Source: Candidatus Poribacteria bacterium (GTDB lineage Bacteria; Poribacteria; WGA-4E; PCPOR2b). Taken from it: 64,000 bases of DNA. The notes beneath the pieces are model-generated. The model saw only the letters and a program-made list of their open reading frames with translations, was not told where the DNA came from and ran no database searches. Below, in pieces: positions 1-9,355 of this stretch (position 1 is the stretch's first letter; each line of letters starts with the position of its first letter). The position numbers were made by a program, and so were the translations under genes. Where the stretch lies: positions 1-64,000 of the forward strand of contig JAJDUM010000096.1 of assembly GCA_022826645.1 (NCBI GenBank), read 5' to 3'.

Positions 1-117
1 TGGACGGTGGAACAGTTGCTCTGCTATCAAGCTCCCCCTCCGCCGTGGCAACCACCACGACGACAGGGAAGACCTACTGCCAAAATCAAGGAACTTATTC
101 AACGCTATCTTTTGTGA
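1..117 (+). CDS. C-terminal tail of an unidentified protein (5' partial)
   Basis: Frame 1 is open from the window edge to a TGA at 115-117, giving 38 residues. The tail has a Pro-rich patch (PPPPW), a basic stretch (RRQGR) and a helix-like end (KIKELIQRYLL). This looks more like a real protein C-terminus than either other forward frame; frame 2 is also open but rich in Cys and His and has no start codon. The family cannot be recognised from so little. A transposase or DNA-binding tail is possible but unsupported. Confidence 0.4.
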   Translation, partial: WTVEQLLCYQAPPPPWQPPRRQGRPTAKIKELIQRYLL

Positions 118-490
118 CCACACTTTACTGCGGTGCTACCAAGAGACGCCTGCCCATTACTTACCTCCATTTTGCTTTCAAGCCTACTCACATCTGACAG
201 GCATTGTCCGAGAAACCACTTGCGTTCGCTGTAATCTTTTTTCGCCTAGCGACTATCTGACCCATGCGCTCTGTCACATAGATCCATCATCGATCTGCCT
301 ATTATCAGTTGAATTATGGTCTCAGAATCGGCTAAAATAGGTGTCGCCGTATACTATCGCTACTTTTGAACTCTGGACCAAACCGGTCGGAGAAACTGTC
401 TCAGAAATCCTTGAGTTTGACGGTTTCTCGGTGCCATCTCTAAACGGTGAACCGGACTGTAGGCAGGGGGAGGAAGGTGACAATCCACGA
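118..490. other. Intergenic region and leader upstream of the Omp85 gene
   Basis: There is no convincing gene between the upstream TGA and the ATG at 491. A promoter-like pair lies at 309-338 and is listed separately. The stretch 341-490 is open in the Omp85 frame, but it would lie at or before the start of transcription and its translation looks unlike a signal peptide, so I treat it as leader. Confidence 0.5.
309..338 (+). promoter_or_regulatory. Sigma70-type promoter for the Omp85 gene
   Basis: TTGAAT at 309-314 and TAAAAT at 333-338 are separated by 18 bp. Transcription would begin near 345. That rules out the upstream GTG at 341 as the start and supports the ATG at 491, leaving a leader of about 145 nt. 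Confidence 0.5.
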
Positions 491-3319
491 ATGAGACAAC
501 GACCAAATCAGCGAAATCATAAATCAAGTAGTCAACTTGTCTGCTTGTCAGATAATATATCGCCCTCATCCTTTCTGCTAATCACCCTGCTGTTTGCTGC
601 TTCACTTATTATTGTCAGATCAGCTCTAAGCGAATCTGAAACTAAGCCTATTGTCCAAATTCAGTATAAACTCGATGGTGATATCGCTTCCGATGCACTT
701 CGTGTGGATCTACAGCGTAAGACGGAGGTGCGGGTTGGCGAGTCAGTGACCTTTCATCAGATTGGCAAGAGCATTGAGTTGATTCATGCAACTGGGCTCT
801 TTTCTCAGGTTAGGGTAATAGAAATGTCCCTACCAAATGGGGTGGGACTGACCTTCGACCTCACAAGCAAGGTAATCATCGGGAAAATCGAATTTACGGG
901 TAACACTCTCAATAAAAATGTGATTCTCGCTCAGATAGTATCACGTCCGAAAAAGCAGTATTCCCCCGATATTGCAGAGGAAGATCGGCGTCGCATCCTT
1001 GACTTGTACAGAAATTATGGGTATTTTCAAGCAAGAGTGCGCTTGGTCCCTGCGAGTCCGGATGTTTTGCATCGAGTCGACTTGTTGTATAGTATCGAGG
1101 AAGGAAGACGAGCACTTATTGAGCACATTAAGATTGAAGGGGTTAATTCAATCGAGCCGCGGGAGTTGGAAAGCGTCGTCGAGAGTGAGAAGGGTGAAGT
1201 CTACTACAAACAGCTGGTCGATGCCGATGTGCGTCGTATCCAAGAATTATATCGCGATCATGAGTACCGCACCGTGAAGGTGAGACCGCAGTCCGTTTAC
1301 AATGAGATGTCTAGGGGAGTAGTTCTTACCTATGAGATTACTGAAGGAAAAAAAATTAGAATTGAATTCGTGGGGGACGGTATCGACAAATCGGAACTCG
1401 AGCACAGCCTGTTGTTGTTCACACGGGATAGCTCGAGCGATAGCTTTTCGGAAACAAATCTCAAAAACACGGAAGAACAGATTAGTCAGATCTATCAAGC
1501 GAAGGGATATTATGAAGTGGCGGTGGGGCACGCAGTGGAAACGGTATCGGAGCGGGAAAAGATTATCCGATTTGAAATCCAGTTAGGAAAAGCTCTGCGT
1601 ATCCGGCAAATTAACTTTGAAGGAAATAAGGGATTTTCGGATGCTACATTACTCGATCAGATGATAACCGAACCCCGTAGTCAGTTTGTTATACCTGGAT
1701 TTGGCTGGCTATTTTCTGCCGGAATTTATAATCCGATGACACTCGAAACGGACAAACGCGCATTGGAGCTCTTCTACAGAAAAAGAGGCTACCCAGACGT
1801 AGAGATTACAGCATCCCCACCCGAAATTGATGATAAAGATCAACTGGTTTTGCTCCTAAGAATTAGAGAAGGAGAACTGCAGCGCGTCGATAGCGTTTCA
1901 ATCGAGGGGGCTACAGTTTTTGAAACGGCCCAGTTGTATTCGGAGCTTGAGGTGGAGCCAGGGAAACACTACCACAACGATATAGCAAACCGCGATGAAC
2001 GCAGCCTCGAGTCCCTCTACCACCGTGAAGGGTATATCTATGCGCGTATTAATCACGATTATCATCCACAAACACGCGCACTCACCTATAAGATTGTTGA
2101 AGGCATTCAAGCGAAATTTGGGAAGTTCCGATTCGATGGAGGTGGGAAAGTTAAGTTGCACGTTTTACAGCGAGAATTTGAGAACCTTGGCCTCGTCGAA
2201 GGAGCGGTATTTGATGAAGATCGCTTGTTTCGGGAATCTCGGCGACGCCTGTTAACTGTAGGGCTTTTTCGAGAGGTTGAGATTGAGGAAGCTGATCAAT
2301 ACGTGGAAAATACGGAGGTCATTGATGTTAAGGTGAGCGTTGCGGTAAGAAAACCCGGCGCGGTCAGTGTAAGTGGGGGATATATCTCCTCAGAGGGTAT
2401 CCGTGGTACACTGGGACTTGCCTACAATAATCTCTTCAAGCGCAACATGAAAATCAGTTCCAAGATTAGTAGAGGAACAAGAGGCAATTTGTACGAGATC
2501 ACGCTTATTGAGCCTTGGTTCAAACTCCCACCCATTGATAAGCTGATTGGACCTACAATAGCCACTTTCCGCTTGTTCAACGATAATCTGGAGGAATACG
2601 AAGACATAGGGGCGCGGGGTGGGACGGTGAACCTTGCGAAGCGGTTAGGGCAATTCGGCAATCTTGCGGTACAGTACAAATCTCAAGATCTACGAGATCG
2701 TGAAGACCCACCTAAAATTCAGACCACGGTGAGTAGTCTCGGTATTGAGTATCATCGAGATAGCCGTGATCATTTCCTGAATCCTCAGAAGGGTTGGTTC
2801 AACGAGGTTGCCATTGAATACGCGGGCGGTTTTCTCAGGGGAAAGACAAGTTTTTTCAAGTTTACAACTGACCACCGATACTATCGTCCGTTCTGGCGTA
2901 ACAGCGTGCTTGCCAGCGCATTGCGCTTCGGTTATGAGAAAGGGTTGAGAGGAAACCGTGATCGAGAGATCATCTCCTTTGAGCGTTTCTATGCCGGAGG
3001 GTCGACATCAGTCAGGGGGTATCCAGAGCGTGGTTTGGGACCTGAGGATGAGTTTGGGAATCACCGTGGGGATGTCTTATTTATCTTGAACACGGAATTG
3101 CGTTTTCCAATTTACAAAATCATCGGTGGTGCCCTATTTCTGGATGTGGGCAATGTATGGAATAAATTTTCTGATGTTGAAGAGTTTCTTCCGCGGACAG
3201 CAATGGGTACGGGTGTACGTGTAGAGACACCGCTCGGACCTGCCCGCGTCGATGTCGGAGTCCCGGTGATGCGAGAATTTAAACCGATCTTCTACTTGCA
3301 GTTGGGGCAGGCGTTCTAG
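491..3319 (+). CDS. bamA: Outer-membrane assembly protein of the Omp85/BamA family with seven POTRA domains
   Basis: Predicted outer-membrane insertase that folds beta-barrel proteins. The frame is open from a GTG at 341, but ATG 491 is preferred: AGGAAGG precedes it, a promoter lies at 309-338, and this start puts a hydrophobic signal segment at residues about 25-45. The mature part shows seven successive POTRA-like units (roughly 53-627), each with the beta-alpha-alpha-beta-beta pattern and a GYF/GYY/GLF-type motif. A C-terminal barrel of about 315 residues follows. It has the VRGY motif of loop L6 (VRGYPERGLGP) and ends in a terminal Phe, as barrel substrates do. At 942 aa it is longer than the usual five-POTRA BamA of about 800 aa. 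TamA-like or other Omp85 roles are possible, but the POTRA number favours BamA. It stands alone, with a PhyH gene 108 bp downstream. Confidence 0.88.
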   Translation: MRQRPNQRNHKSSSQLVCLSDNISPSSFLLITLLFAASLIIVRSALSESETKPIVQIQYKLDGDIASDALRVDLQRKTEVRVGESVTFHQIGKSIELIHATGLFSQVRVIEMSLPNGVGLTFDLTSKVIIGKIEFTGNTLNKNVILAQIVSRPKKQYSPDIAEEDRRRILDLYRNYGYFQARVRLVPASPDVLHRVDLLYSIEEGRRALIEHIKIEGVNSIEPRELESVVESEKGEVYYKQLVDADVRRIQELYRDHEYRTVKVRPQSVYNEMSRGVVLTYEITEGKKIRIEFVGDGIDKSELEHSLLLFTRDSSSDSFSETNLKNTEEQISQIYQAKGYYEVAVGHAVETVSEREKIIRFEIQLGKALRIRQINFEGNKGFSDATLLDQMITEPRSQFVIPGFGWLFSAGIYNPMTLETDKRALELFYRKRGYPDVEITASPPEIDDKDQLVLLLRIREGELQRVDSVSIEGATVFETAQLYSELEVEPGKHYHNDIANRDERSLESLYHREGYIYARINHDYHPQTRALTYKIVEGIQAKFGKFRFDGGGKVKLHVLQREFENLGLVEGAVFDEDRLFRESRRRLLTVGLFREVEIEEADQYVENTEVIDVKVSVAVRKPGAVSVSGGYISSEGIRGTLGLAYNNLFKRNMKISSKISRGTRGNLYEITLIEPWFKLPPIDKLIGPTIATFRLFNDNLEEYEDIGARGGTVNLAKRLGQFGNLAVQYKSQDLRDREDPPKIQTTVSSLGIEYHRDSRDHFLNPQKGWFNEVAIEYAGGFLRGKTSFFKFTTDHRYYRPFWRNSVLASALRFGYEKGLRGNRDREIISFERFYAGGSTSVRGYPERGLGPEDEFGNHRGDVLFILNTELRFPIYKIIGGALFLDVGNVWNKFSDVEEFLPRTAMGTGVRVETPLGPARVDVGVPVMREFKPIFYLQLGQAF

Positions 3320-3427
3320 AAGTATCATGAACAAGAAGCAACGCTTTGCTAACAGACTAACTATAGTATGTTGGATACAGGCTGCTGACACATTGAGTCT
3401 TATCAATACAAGGCAAGGGAAATTTCG

Positions 3428-4318
3428 ATGAAACTGACAACCCAGCAAATTGAAAAGTTCAAAAGAAAAGGTGTGTTAATCGTTAAGCGTGTCGTTGAAG
3501 AATCTGAGTTGGATCCTGTGATCAACGAGCTTGAGACTTGGGTGGACAGGCGGGCGTGTGAGCTGGTTTCGGAAGGGAAAATTCAGAACCTGCATCCTGA
3601 TGCGTCCTTTGATACCCGTTTTGGACTCCTTTTCCAGCAGTGCAAGGAGATCGGCGATGGACTCGACATCAGTGCATCTCGCGGTAAAGCAATGTTTGAG
3701 TTCTTACATAACAGAAACCTGCTCGATACTGTTGAGCCTCTCATTGGTCCTGAAATTACTTGTAACCCTATACAACATGCTCGTACCAAACCGCCGACAG
3801 CATACGAGGGAGGCACGGGCCCCTCGTTCCATGTCGTCCCTTGGCATCAAGACGCAGGTGTGATGATGCCGGAAGCAGAGGCATCGAACATTGTAACCTG
3901 TTGGTTACCGCTGGGAGACGCGACGATCGAGATGGGATGTATGCAAGCACTTCCCGGTGTTTTCCATCACGGCTATCTCAGCCACTTTAAAGAGGAAGCA
4001 GCGACGGTTACAATACGGCCTGAAGTACTTCCCTCCGTGGCTCCGATGGATCTTGTCTGCTATAAGGGTGATATGGTATTGTTGAATAAATTTACCCCAC
4101 ACCGTTCCGTTCCCAACGTATCGGATAAATGCCGCTGGTCTTTGGATCTTCGGTACCAGACTACTGGCCATCACACCGGCAGAACAGCGTATCCATCGTT
4201 TATTGTGCGATCCCCGACCAATCCCGCAAGTGTCCTGCGCGATTATGACGAATGGTGTCGGCTTTGGACTGATGCACTTGAAAATCCCAAAGGGATATCG
4301 ATGCACCGGACAGACTAA
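3428..4318 (+). CDS. Phytanoyl-CoA dioxygenase (PhyH) family protein, canonical HxD
   Basis: Predicted Fe(II)/2-oxoglutarate-dependent oxygenase of 296 aa with a PhyH double-stranded beta-helix fold. The iron ligands are visible: H140 and D142 in WHQDAG, and a distal H225 in TPHRS. Arginines at about 236-242 could bind the 2-oxoglutarate carboxylate. The ATG at 3428 is preceded by AAGGGAAA. The substrate cannot be read from the sequence; the family hydroxylates many small molecules. The next gene, 61 bp downstream on the same strand, is a DapA/NanA-type lyase, so the pair may act on one substrate. One of six PhyH genes in the window. Confidence 0.87.
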   Translation: MKLTTQQIEKFKRKGVLIVKRVVEESELDPVINELETWVDRRACELVSEGKIQNLHPDASFDTRFGLLFQQCKEIGDGLDISASRGKAMFEFLHNRNLLDTVEPLIGPEITCNPIQHARTKPPTAYEGGTGPSFHVVPWHQDAGVMMPEAEASNIVTCWLPLGDATIEMGCMQALPGVFHHGYLSHFKEEAATVTIRPEVLPSVAPMDLVCYKGDMVLLNKFTPHRSVPNVSDKCRWSLDLRYQTTGHHTGRTAYPSFIVRSPTNPASVLRDYDEWCRLWTDALENPKGISMHRTD

Positions 4319-4379
4319 TACCACTATGCATTTCATGAAATATCTATGAGCTAGGTTATAGCCAGAATGGAGGAGAAAT

Positions 4380-5267
4380 ATGTTCAATTTCAACGGGGCA
4401 TGGCCCGCCTTGGTCACACCCTTTACAGCCGAGGATCAAGTAAATGTCGTAGTATTACGGGAGTTAGTGGAGTATCTGATCGACAAAGGGATTGGCGGAT
4501 TCTACGTCTGTGGTGGCACGGGGGAAGGACTCTTCATGTCGCCAGGGGAACGCAAAGTTGTCACTGAAACCGTTGTTGACCAAGTAGACGGGCGCGTTCC
4601 GGTCATCGCCCATATCGGCAGCATGATCGTAGGCGATGCCGTCCAGTTGGCAGCACATGCTCAGCAGATAGGAGTTGCAGGAATAAGCAGCGTCATTCCA
4701 CCGATGTTTCAGCAAAGTGAAAGTTTATATGCCTACTTTGCACGCGTTGGAGCCGCCGCCCCTGACGTACCGCTGCTAACTTACATTTTTGGTGGTCCTA
4801 CAGATGCTGTGGCGTTAATGCGAGAGTTGATGACTATCCCTACTGTGGCAGGTGCGAAGTACACAGGTCCCAATATGTACGAGTTTAGAGAAATTGTCGG
4901 GTTGAGAGAGGATAACTGGAATATTTTTTCCGGCATGGACGAGCAGTGTATTTACGCAGCGATGCAGGGTTCCTGCGGCAACATCGGCTCAACGCTTAAT
5001 TATATCCCCGGCATCTATCGTGAGATACATGGCAGCTACAAGCAGGGGAATATCGCGAAAGGTCATGAACTCCAAGTCCGTGCGAATCAAGTAACTGGTG
5101 TGCTATTTTCTTTTGGTTTCTTTGGTGCGCTCAAGGAAGTTATGCGGATGTTAGGTTTCGACTGTGGAAAACCTCGTCTGCCGCAACTACCTTTTGTCGA
5201 AGAAAAAAGGAACGCGTTACGGTCCGAACTGGAAGCGATCAATTTCTTCACGGTGGCGGAGATGTAA
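4380..5267 (+). CDS. Dihydrodipicolinate synthase / N-acetylneuraminate lyase family protein
   Basis: Class I aldolase of the DapA/NanA TIM-barrel superfamily, 295 aa, the normal family length. It shows the pyruvate-binding GGTGEG at 45-50, a catalytic Tyr135 (LTYIFG) and the Schiff-base Lys160 (GAKYT). GGAGGAAAT lies directly before the ATG. Its place between two PhyH genes and near a Gfo/Idh gene argues for sugar-acid or sialic-acid cleavage rather than lysine biosynthesis; this is inference from context. It ends 15 bp from the stop of the convergent PhyH gene. Confidence 0.85.
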   Translation: MFNFNGAWPALVTPFTAEDQVNVVVLRELVEYLIDKGIGGFYVCGGTGEGLFMSPGERKVVTETVVDQVDGRVPVIAHIGSMIVGDAVQLAAHAQQIGVAGISSVIPPMFQQSESLYAYFARVGAAAPDVPLLTYIFGGPTDAVALMRELMTIPTVAGAKYTGPNMYEFREIVGLREDNWNIFSGMDEQCIYAAMQGSCGNIGSTLNYIPGIYREIHGSYKQGNIAKGHELQVRANQVTGVLFSFGFFGALKEVMRMLGFDCGKPRLPQLPFVEEKRNALRSELEAINFFTVAEM

Positions 5268-5282
5268 TGCCTACCCTTGTGA

Positions 5283-6110
5283 TCAGCTGGTCCAACAGTC
5301 CGGCGTGTAGGCGGCGCGTGAGAACAATTTTTTCCGAGCGGGATCGGCGCGTTCAATCCAATCGGCGGGAATTTCCTGCGTGTAACGGTGGGGCGGTCCT
5401 GCTTCTTTGAAAATGTCGATCAAAAAAAGTCTGAATGGCTGCGGGGAGTCCAACGGTTTCGGTTCTACACCGTGAAACATTCGCGCATTGAGATAGACCA
5501 TGCTTCCCGGCGGCAATTCCAGATGTTTAACCGCAAGTTCACGCCCAGCAACAGCGTCAAACTCTCCTGCCAGCAGCCTCTCCGGCGTGACGTCCTCCGT
5601 TGGTGGAACACGATGACTGCCAGGAATGACTGATAGGCTTCTGTCTCCCCGTGTGAATCCGTTCGGATAATAGAGGATTTGAATATACCATTTATCCCTT
5701 TCAGCAAGATTGACGGGGTTCTCATGACGCCAATGGTGATGGTCTTGATGAAAGCCGAGCTGCCCGACACCGCGCGGGGCGATATTCATCGCGGAATGAC
5801 AGAAATGGTAATCGGGACCGATTGTAGCTTGCAGCAGCGCCGTGACAAGCGGTGCGTCGATAAGTTGGTCAGCCCATGGACCTCTGTCGTTCCATGGCCT
5901 AACGAAATATACGGCTGGATCGCTCGGTTTGCCCTGCTCGGCCTCTAAAGTTTGGAGATATTCACGAGCGCCATCCAGATTGAGTACCTCATCGGTTAAT
6001 GCTGAAAGTGCCTCCTCCGTAAAAACCTCAGGTATGGCAATATAGCCGTCCCTATGAAAATCTTCAAGATTTTCCTCCGACGGAGTATCAATGCGAAATA
6101 GTGGACTCAT
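5283..6110 (-). CDS. Phytanoyl-CoA dioxygenase (PhyH) family protein, canonical HxD
   Basis: Predicted Fe(II)/2-oxoglutarate oxygenase of 275 aa. H121 and D123 (GFHQDHHH), the distal H213 (MFHGV) and R227 (FRLFL) form a full ligand set, and IPGSH at 162-166 is a typical core motif. The start lies 12 bp after the stop of the Gfo/Idh gene, so the two are probably co-transcribed as oxidoreductase plus dioxygenase. Substrate unknown. Confidence 0.87.
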   Translation of the reverse strand: MSPLFRIDTPSEENLEDFHRDGYIAIPEVFTEEALSALTDEVLNLDGAREYLQTLEAEQGKPSDPAVYFVRPWNDRGPWADQLIDAPLVTALLQATIGPDYHFCHSAMNIAPRGVGQLGFHQDHHHWRHENPVNLAERDKWYIQILYYPNGFTRGDRSLSVIPGSHRVPPTEDVTPERLLAGEFDAVAGRELAVKHLELPPGSMVYLNARMFHGVEPKPLDSPQPFRLFLIDIFKEAGPPHRYTQEIPADWIERADPARKKLFSRAAYTPDCWTS

Positions 6111-6122
6111 AACTACTCTCCA

Positions 6123-7151
6123 TTAATCAAAGGGAAGAGCTACCGGTGTATGGGTCTGTGCGGAGTGACGACAGGCGAGACATAACTCAATCACGCGCTG
6201 GGCGTCCTCAATTGTCAAATCCGGGTCTATTTTGTTCTGGCAACACTCCACCCAATGGGTCATTTCGTCGAGCAGGTTGTTATTTTGGATGCGATAAAAG
6301 TTGCTGATTCCATCTTTCGTGAAAAGCGTTCCCTCGTAGACGCTCTGCTGCGTCCGAATTGCACCTTCTGTGCCGATTAGCTCAACTTCGTAAGCGGGAA
6401 GTCGAAAACCATCCACTGAAAAATAGATGTCAATAGATCCCATTATCCGATTCTCAAAACGTAAGAGGACCTTGCCGTTATCCATGAAAGGGGAGCGATC
6501 TGAGAGATAATTATCGTATTCGGCATAAACCCTCGTCGCTTCCGACTCGGCGAACCATCTTACAATATCGGCGGCGTACCAGATAAGGGAGAGTTCCGGT
6601 CCACCTTCTGCTTCCTCCCAATACCAATCATAATATGGAAAGCTGTTAATGTTTCCGTGTTGATGCAAGGCACGAATCGAGATTAGTTCGCCAATCGCTC
6701 CACTTTTGAAACGCTGATGTGCCTCACGGATGCCCCCGTCGAAACGTTCCGTCGTGCCGGAGGTCGCAATCACGCCGTGCTCACGCACTGCCTTTACGAT
6801 GCGTTCTGCCGCTTCAAGGGTTGTCGCCATCGGTTTAGCGATGTAAATATCGACACCCAAGGGGGCAACCTGTTCGACGAGACGAACAGCTTCGGTGTTT
6901 TTGGTACAGATGCAAACTGCGTCTAACTCCTCCTCTTGAATCATCTCTACCGGATCGTGATACAATTCAAGATCGTACGCTGCGGCATATCCAGTCGGTG
7001 TTTTTCCGAGGGAGATAGATATCAGATTTGGGTCGTAACCTAGATCGGCGCAGGCAACGAGGTCGGCATCGGGTATGGTGCTTAAACAACTTGCGAAGGC
7101 GTTGGGCCAATAGACACTCTGGAGTCCAACAATACCTGTTCTGACACCCAT
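6123..7151 (-). CDS. Gfo/Idh/MocA family NAD(P)-dependent oxidoreductase
   Basis: Sugar or inositol dehydrogenase-type protein of 342 aa. The N-terminal Rossmann fold begins GIVGLQSVY, a slight departure from the usual GxGxxG. The AKP motif (YIAKPMATT) replaces the more common EKP but keeps the catalytic Lys. The GFO/IDH C-terminal domain carries a conserved EVELIGTEGAI segment. It lies between the unknown membrane-protein operon (stop 41 bp upstream) and a PhyH gene. A shared transcript with the membrane operon is possible. Substrate unknown. Confidence 0.85.
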   Translation of the reverse strand: MGVRTGIVGLQSVYWPNAFASCLSTIPDADLVACADLGYDPNLISISLGKTPTGYAAAYDLELYHDPVEMIQEEELDAVCICTKNTEAVRLVEQVAPLGVDIYIAKPMATTLEAAERIVKAVREHGVIATSGTTERFDGGIREAHQRFKSGAIGELISIRALHQHGNINSFPYYDWYWEEAEGGPELSLIWYAADIVRWFAESEATRVYAEYDNYLSDRSPFMDNGKVLLRFENRIMGSIDIYFSVDGFRLPAYEVELIGTEGAIRTQQSVYEGTLFTKDGISNFYRIQNNNLLDEMTHWVECCQNKIDPDLTIEDAQRVIELCLACRHSAQTHTPVALPFD

Positions 7152-7191
7152 TGTTTTCTCCTATGAGCCCGTGTACGCTTTCTTGCGGGTG

Positions 7192-7839
7192 CTAAATCAG
7201 ATGTAGCCAGTCATGTAGAAGAAAATCAACCCTTTGGATAAGGAGGGAGACACGACCCATCACCGTGTTGCCGAATGCTGAACCGAACCCAATCATCAGG
7301 AAGACGATCCCGATCTTTGAAACACCACCAACTACTCCCCGATGTTCGACCGAAAAGAAAAAATAGGTCAATGTTGAGATGACACCAATTAGCATGAGAA
7401 CGACACCGAAGATTTGGAATGGGCCTAACTCGCCCGCGTGAATCTGTGCGAACGGTGCCAGTGTGCCGTGCACCTGTTCAAAAATGTCTGCTCGCATTAC
7501 ATTGGGAATTGCCAAACCGGATCCCACGCCGATAAGGATCGCGATTGGATATCGAATCAGCCAGCCTTGGCTTGGAACAAGACGAGCGAAAAATAGTCCG
7601 CCGATCCCGATAGGGATGAGTCTCACTAGACCAACCCACTCTTGTTTCGTAACGGCTTCCTGAAGTGGGTTCCATGCGAACGGAATGAAACCTTGGTGGA
7701 ATGTAAGTACAATACCGTAGCCCACCGAGAGCCCTACAAAAAGGTGTTCTGCAAATCGGTAGAATGGATTATCTCGATAAAGAAAACTGTAGATGCAGAG
7801 TGTAAGCAGCGCGGCCACCCAGATGCCAATCAATTCCAT
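7192..7839 (-). CDS. Polytopic membrane protein of unknown function (membrane operon gene 4)
   Basis: 215 aa with about six hydrophobic segments (roughly 5-23, 30-48, 73-90, 95-112, 144-165, 175-193). I do not recognise a family. It is the last of four tightly spaced minus-strand genes, with 17 bp to the gene before it, preceded by GGAGGAG. No catalytic or ligand motif stands out. Position and spacing argue for a subunit of one membrane complex with the three genes before it. Confidence 0.75.
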   Translation of the reverse strand: MELIGIWVAALLTLCIYSFLYRDNPFYRFAEHLFVGLSVGYGIVLTFHQGFIPFAWNPLQEAVTKQEWVGLVRLIPIGIGGLFFARLVPSQGWLIRYPIAILIGVGSGLAIPNVMRADIFEQVHGTLAPFAQIHAGELGPFQIFGVVLMLIGVISTLTYFFFSVEHRGVVGGVSKIGIVFLMIGFGSAFGNTVMGRVSLLIQRVDFLLHDWLHLI

Positions 7840-7856
7840 ATATAACTCCTCCTGTT

Positions 7857-8672
7857 TTATTCACCTTGGCGGCGTTGGATAAAGAAGGTGATATTCCCAA
7901 GAATGACGAGCCCCACAACCAGTAGATGGGCGAAGGACTGGATACTCATCCCTTCGGTGCCTTTTGCGGGCCTGTCAATCAGTTTTTCATATTCGGCTGC
8001 ACCCAAGAGACCGGGCATCAGCCCAATTAACTGTTTTGTTTGTAGATAGGGGTACATCTGCGACACAATCACGCCAGTCACGCCCGCGGCAATCTGTTGG
8101 TTATATCTGGTGTTTGTGTAGGTTATCCACCATTCAGTTGAACTCCCCGACGCTAGGTCAAGAACCAAGTCAACCTGTTCGTAATTAGTGACGTCCGCCA
8201 TAAGTGGTATTTCGGTGAGTGAGGTGCCTGCATAATCGGCTTCAAAAACGGAGTCAATTGCTGTACCCATTCCAAGAAGCACCTGTGTTGCCCCCGGTCG
8301 GAAGCCAAGATAGGCATAATCTTGTCCGTATACCGCCCCTGCTTCCGCCGCGACATCTTTCAACATGTTGTCTCCCAACGTCGCTGCTTCGGCGAGAAGT
8401 GTCATACCGATTACCCGAATCTGCTTCTGAAAACAGTGGTATATAACAGCTTTTGCCATCGGGTGGAGTTCCGCCAATGACGAAGGACCGTAGTTAAATC
8501 CGATCATGACGGTCGAGCCGGGAGGCAGCGCTTCGATATAATCATAAGTGCTGCGCGTGGGTTGAGAAACAGTGATAGGAAAACTGACCTCCAGCAGAGA
8601 GGGAATGATTACAGCTAAAGCAACCAGAATAAAGACGATTCGCCGATCTATGTTCATCAGTTTTTCGATCAT
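7857..8672 (-). CDS. Membrane-anchored protein of unknown function with a large soluble domain (membrane operon gene 3)
   Basis: 271 aa. An N-terminal hydrophobic helix (about 13-30) and a C-terminal one (about 248-264) bracket a soluble domain of about 215 residues. That domain has an alternating beta/alpha look (STVMIGFNYG, IRVIGMTLL, VDLVLDLASG) that could be Rossmann-like. Both ends being membrane helices suggests the domain sits on one side of the membrane, anchored twice. It starts 2 bp after the preceding gene, a sign of translational coupling. Family not recognised. Confidence 0.75.
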   Translation of the reverse strand: MIEKLMNIDRRIVFILVALAVIIPSLLEVSFPITVSQPTRSTYDYIEALPPGSTVMIGFNYGPSSLAELHPMAKAVIYHCFQKQIRVIGMTLLAEAATLGDNMLKDVAAEAGAVYGQDYAYLGFRPGATQVLLGMGTAIDSVFEADYAGTSLTEIPLMADVTNYEQVDLVLDLASGSSTEWWITYTNTRYNQQIAAGVTGVIVSQMYPYLQTKQLIGLMPGLLGAAEYEKLIDRPAKGTEGMSIQSFAHLLVVGLVILGNITFFIQRRQGE

Positions 8673-8674
8673 TT

Positions 8675-9325
8675 TTAGTCTCCTTCTACGCCTCCGAGAT
8701 AGGATCGCTCAATTCCTAGGATAATACGAATAGACTGGGAAATGACACCGAGGCTAATACCGAGGATAATTCCCCGTCGTGCGGAGAGGTTAGGATTATC
8801 CAGGATCCACTGTCGTGCGGTGGAGGGGAGGTTATCTTCAAACGGTATTATAGTGTTCCATATCAGGTCACCAACGGGTGCATTTCCAATCATGACAATC
8901 AGTGCTGCGGCGAGTAGCAGGGTCGCCTCAAGGGTACGAGCACGGAAGGCGCGATAGGCAGCGGACGCAATAAAAAAAGCAAGCAGCGAAAACATGGTGG
9001 CATCCATTGGGACTTGTGCGTATCTAAACAACCACACAAATGCTTCATGTCGTTGCCCAAGTGGAATGCCGATTAGCACCATGGCCGCCATGCCAATGAA
9101 GACCAAGAAACTGTATTGCCAATATTCACTGCGCCGGCGGATACGAGTCCAGTGACTCTGCACTAAGGTTGCAACAGCTAGCACAAGGGCGAAAGGACCT
9201 ATAACCAATGTCCAATCGATTATCTCCTCGTTGAGCCACTGAGAAAACGGGTGTGGACTGAATTCGGTGAGTGCCATTACAATACCGAAAGCAAAACAGA
9301 GAATTAACGGAACTTGTCGTCTCAT
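8675..9325 (-). CDS. Polytopic membrane protein of unknown function (membrane operon gene 2)
   Basis: 216 aa with about six predicted transmembrane segments. Basic loops (WTRIRRRSEYW; YRAFRARTLE) are likely cytoplasmic. It starts 30 bp after the stop of the first operon gene and ends 2 bp before the third. No family or active site recognised. The alternating order of polytopic and anchored proteins points to a membrane complex rather than single transporters. Confidence 0.75.
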   Translation of the reverse strand: MRRQVPLILCFAFGIVMALTEFSPHPFSQWLNEEIIDWTLVIGPFALVLAVATLVQSHWTRIRRRSEYWQYSFLVFIGMAAMVLIGIPLGQRHEAFVWLFRYAQVPMDATMFSLLAFFIASAAYRAFRARTLEATLLLAAALIVMIGNAPVGDLIWNTIIPFEDNLPSTARQWILDNPNLSARRGIILGISLGVISQSIRIILGIERSYLGGVEGD

Positions 9326-9355
9326 AACACCTCCTGGTGCATGACATGTGAAACG

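Noticed and set aside
341-490. N-terminal extension of the Omp85 gene from GTG 341
   Set aside because: A promoter at 309-338 would start transcription at about 345, the GTG has no ribosome site, and the extension would place the signal helix 75 residues in.
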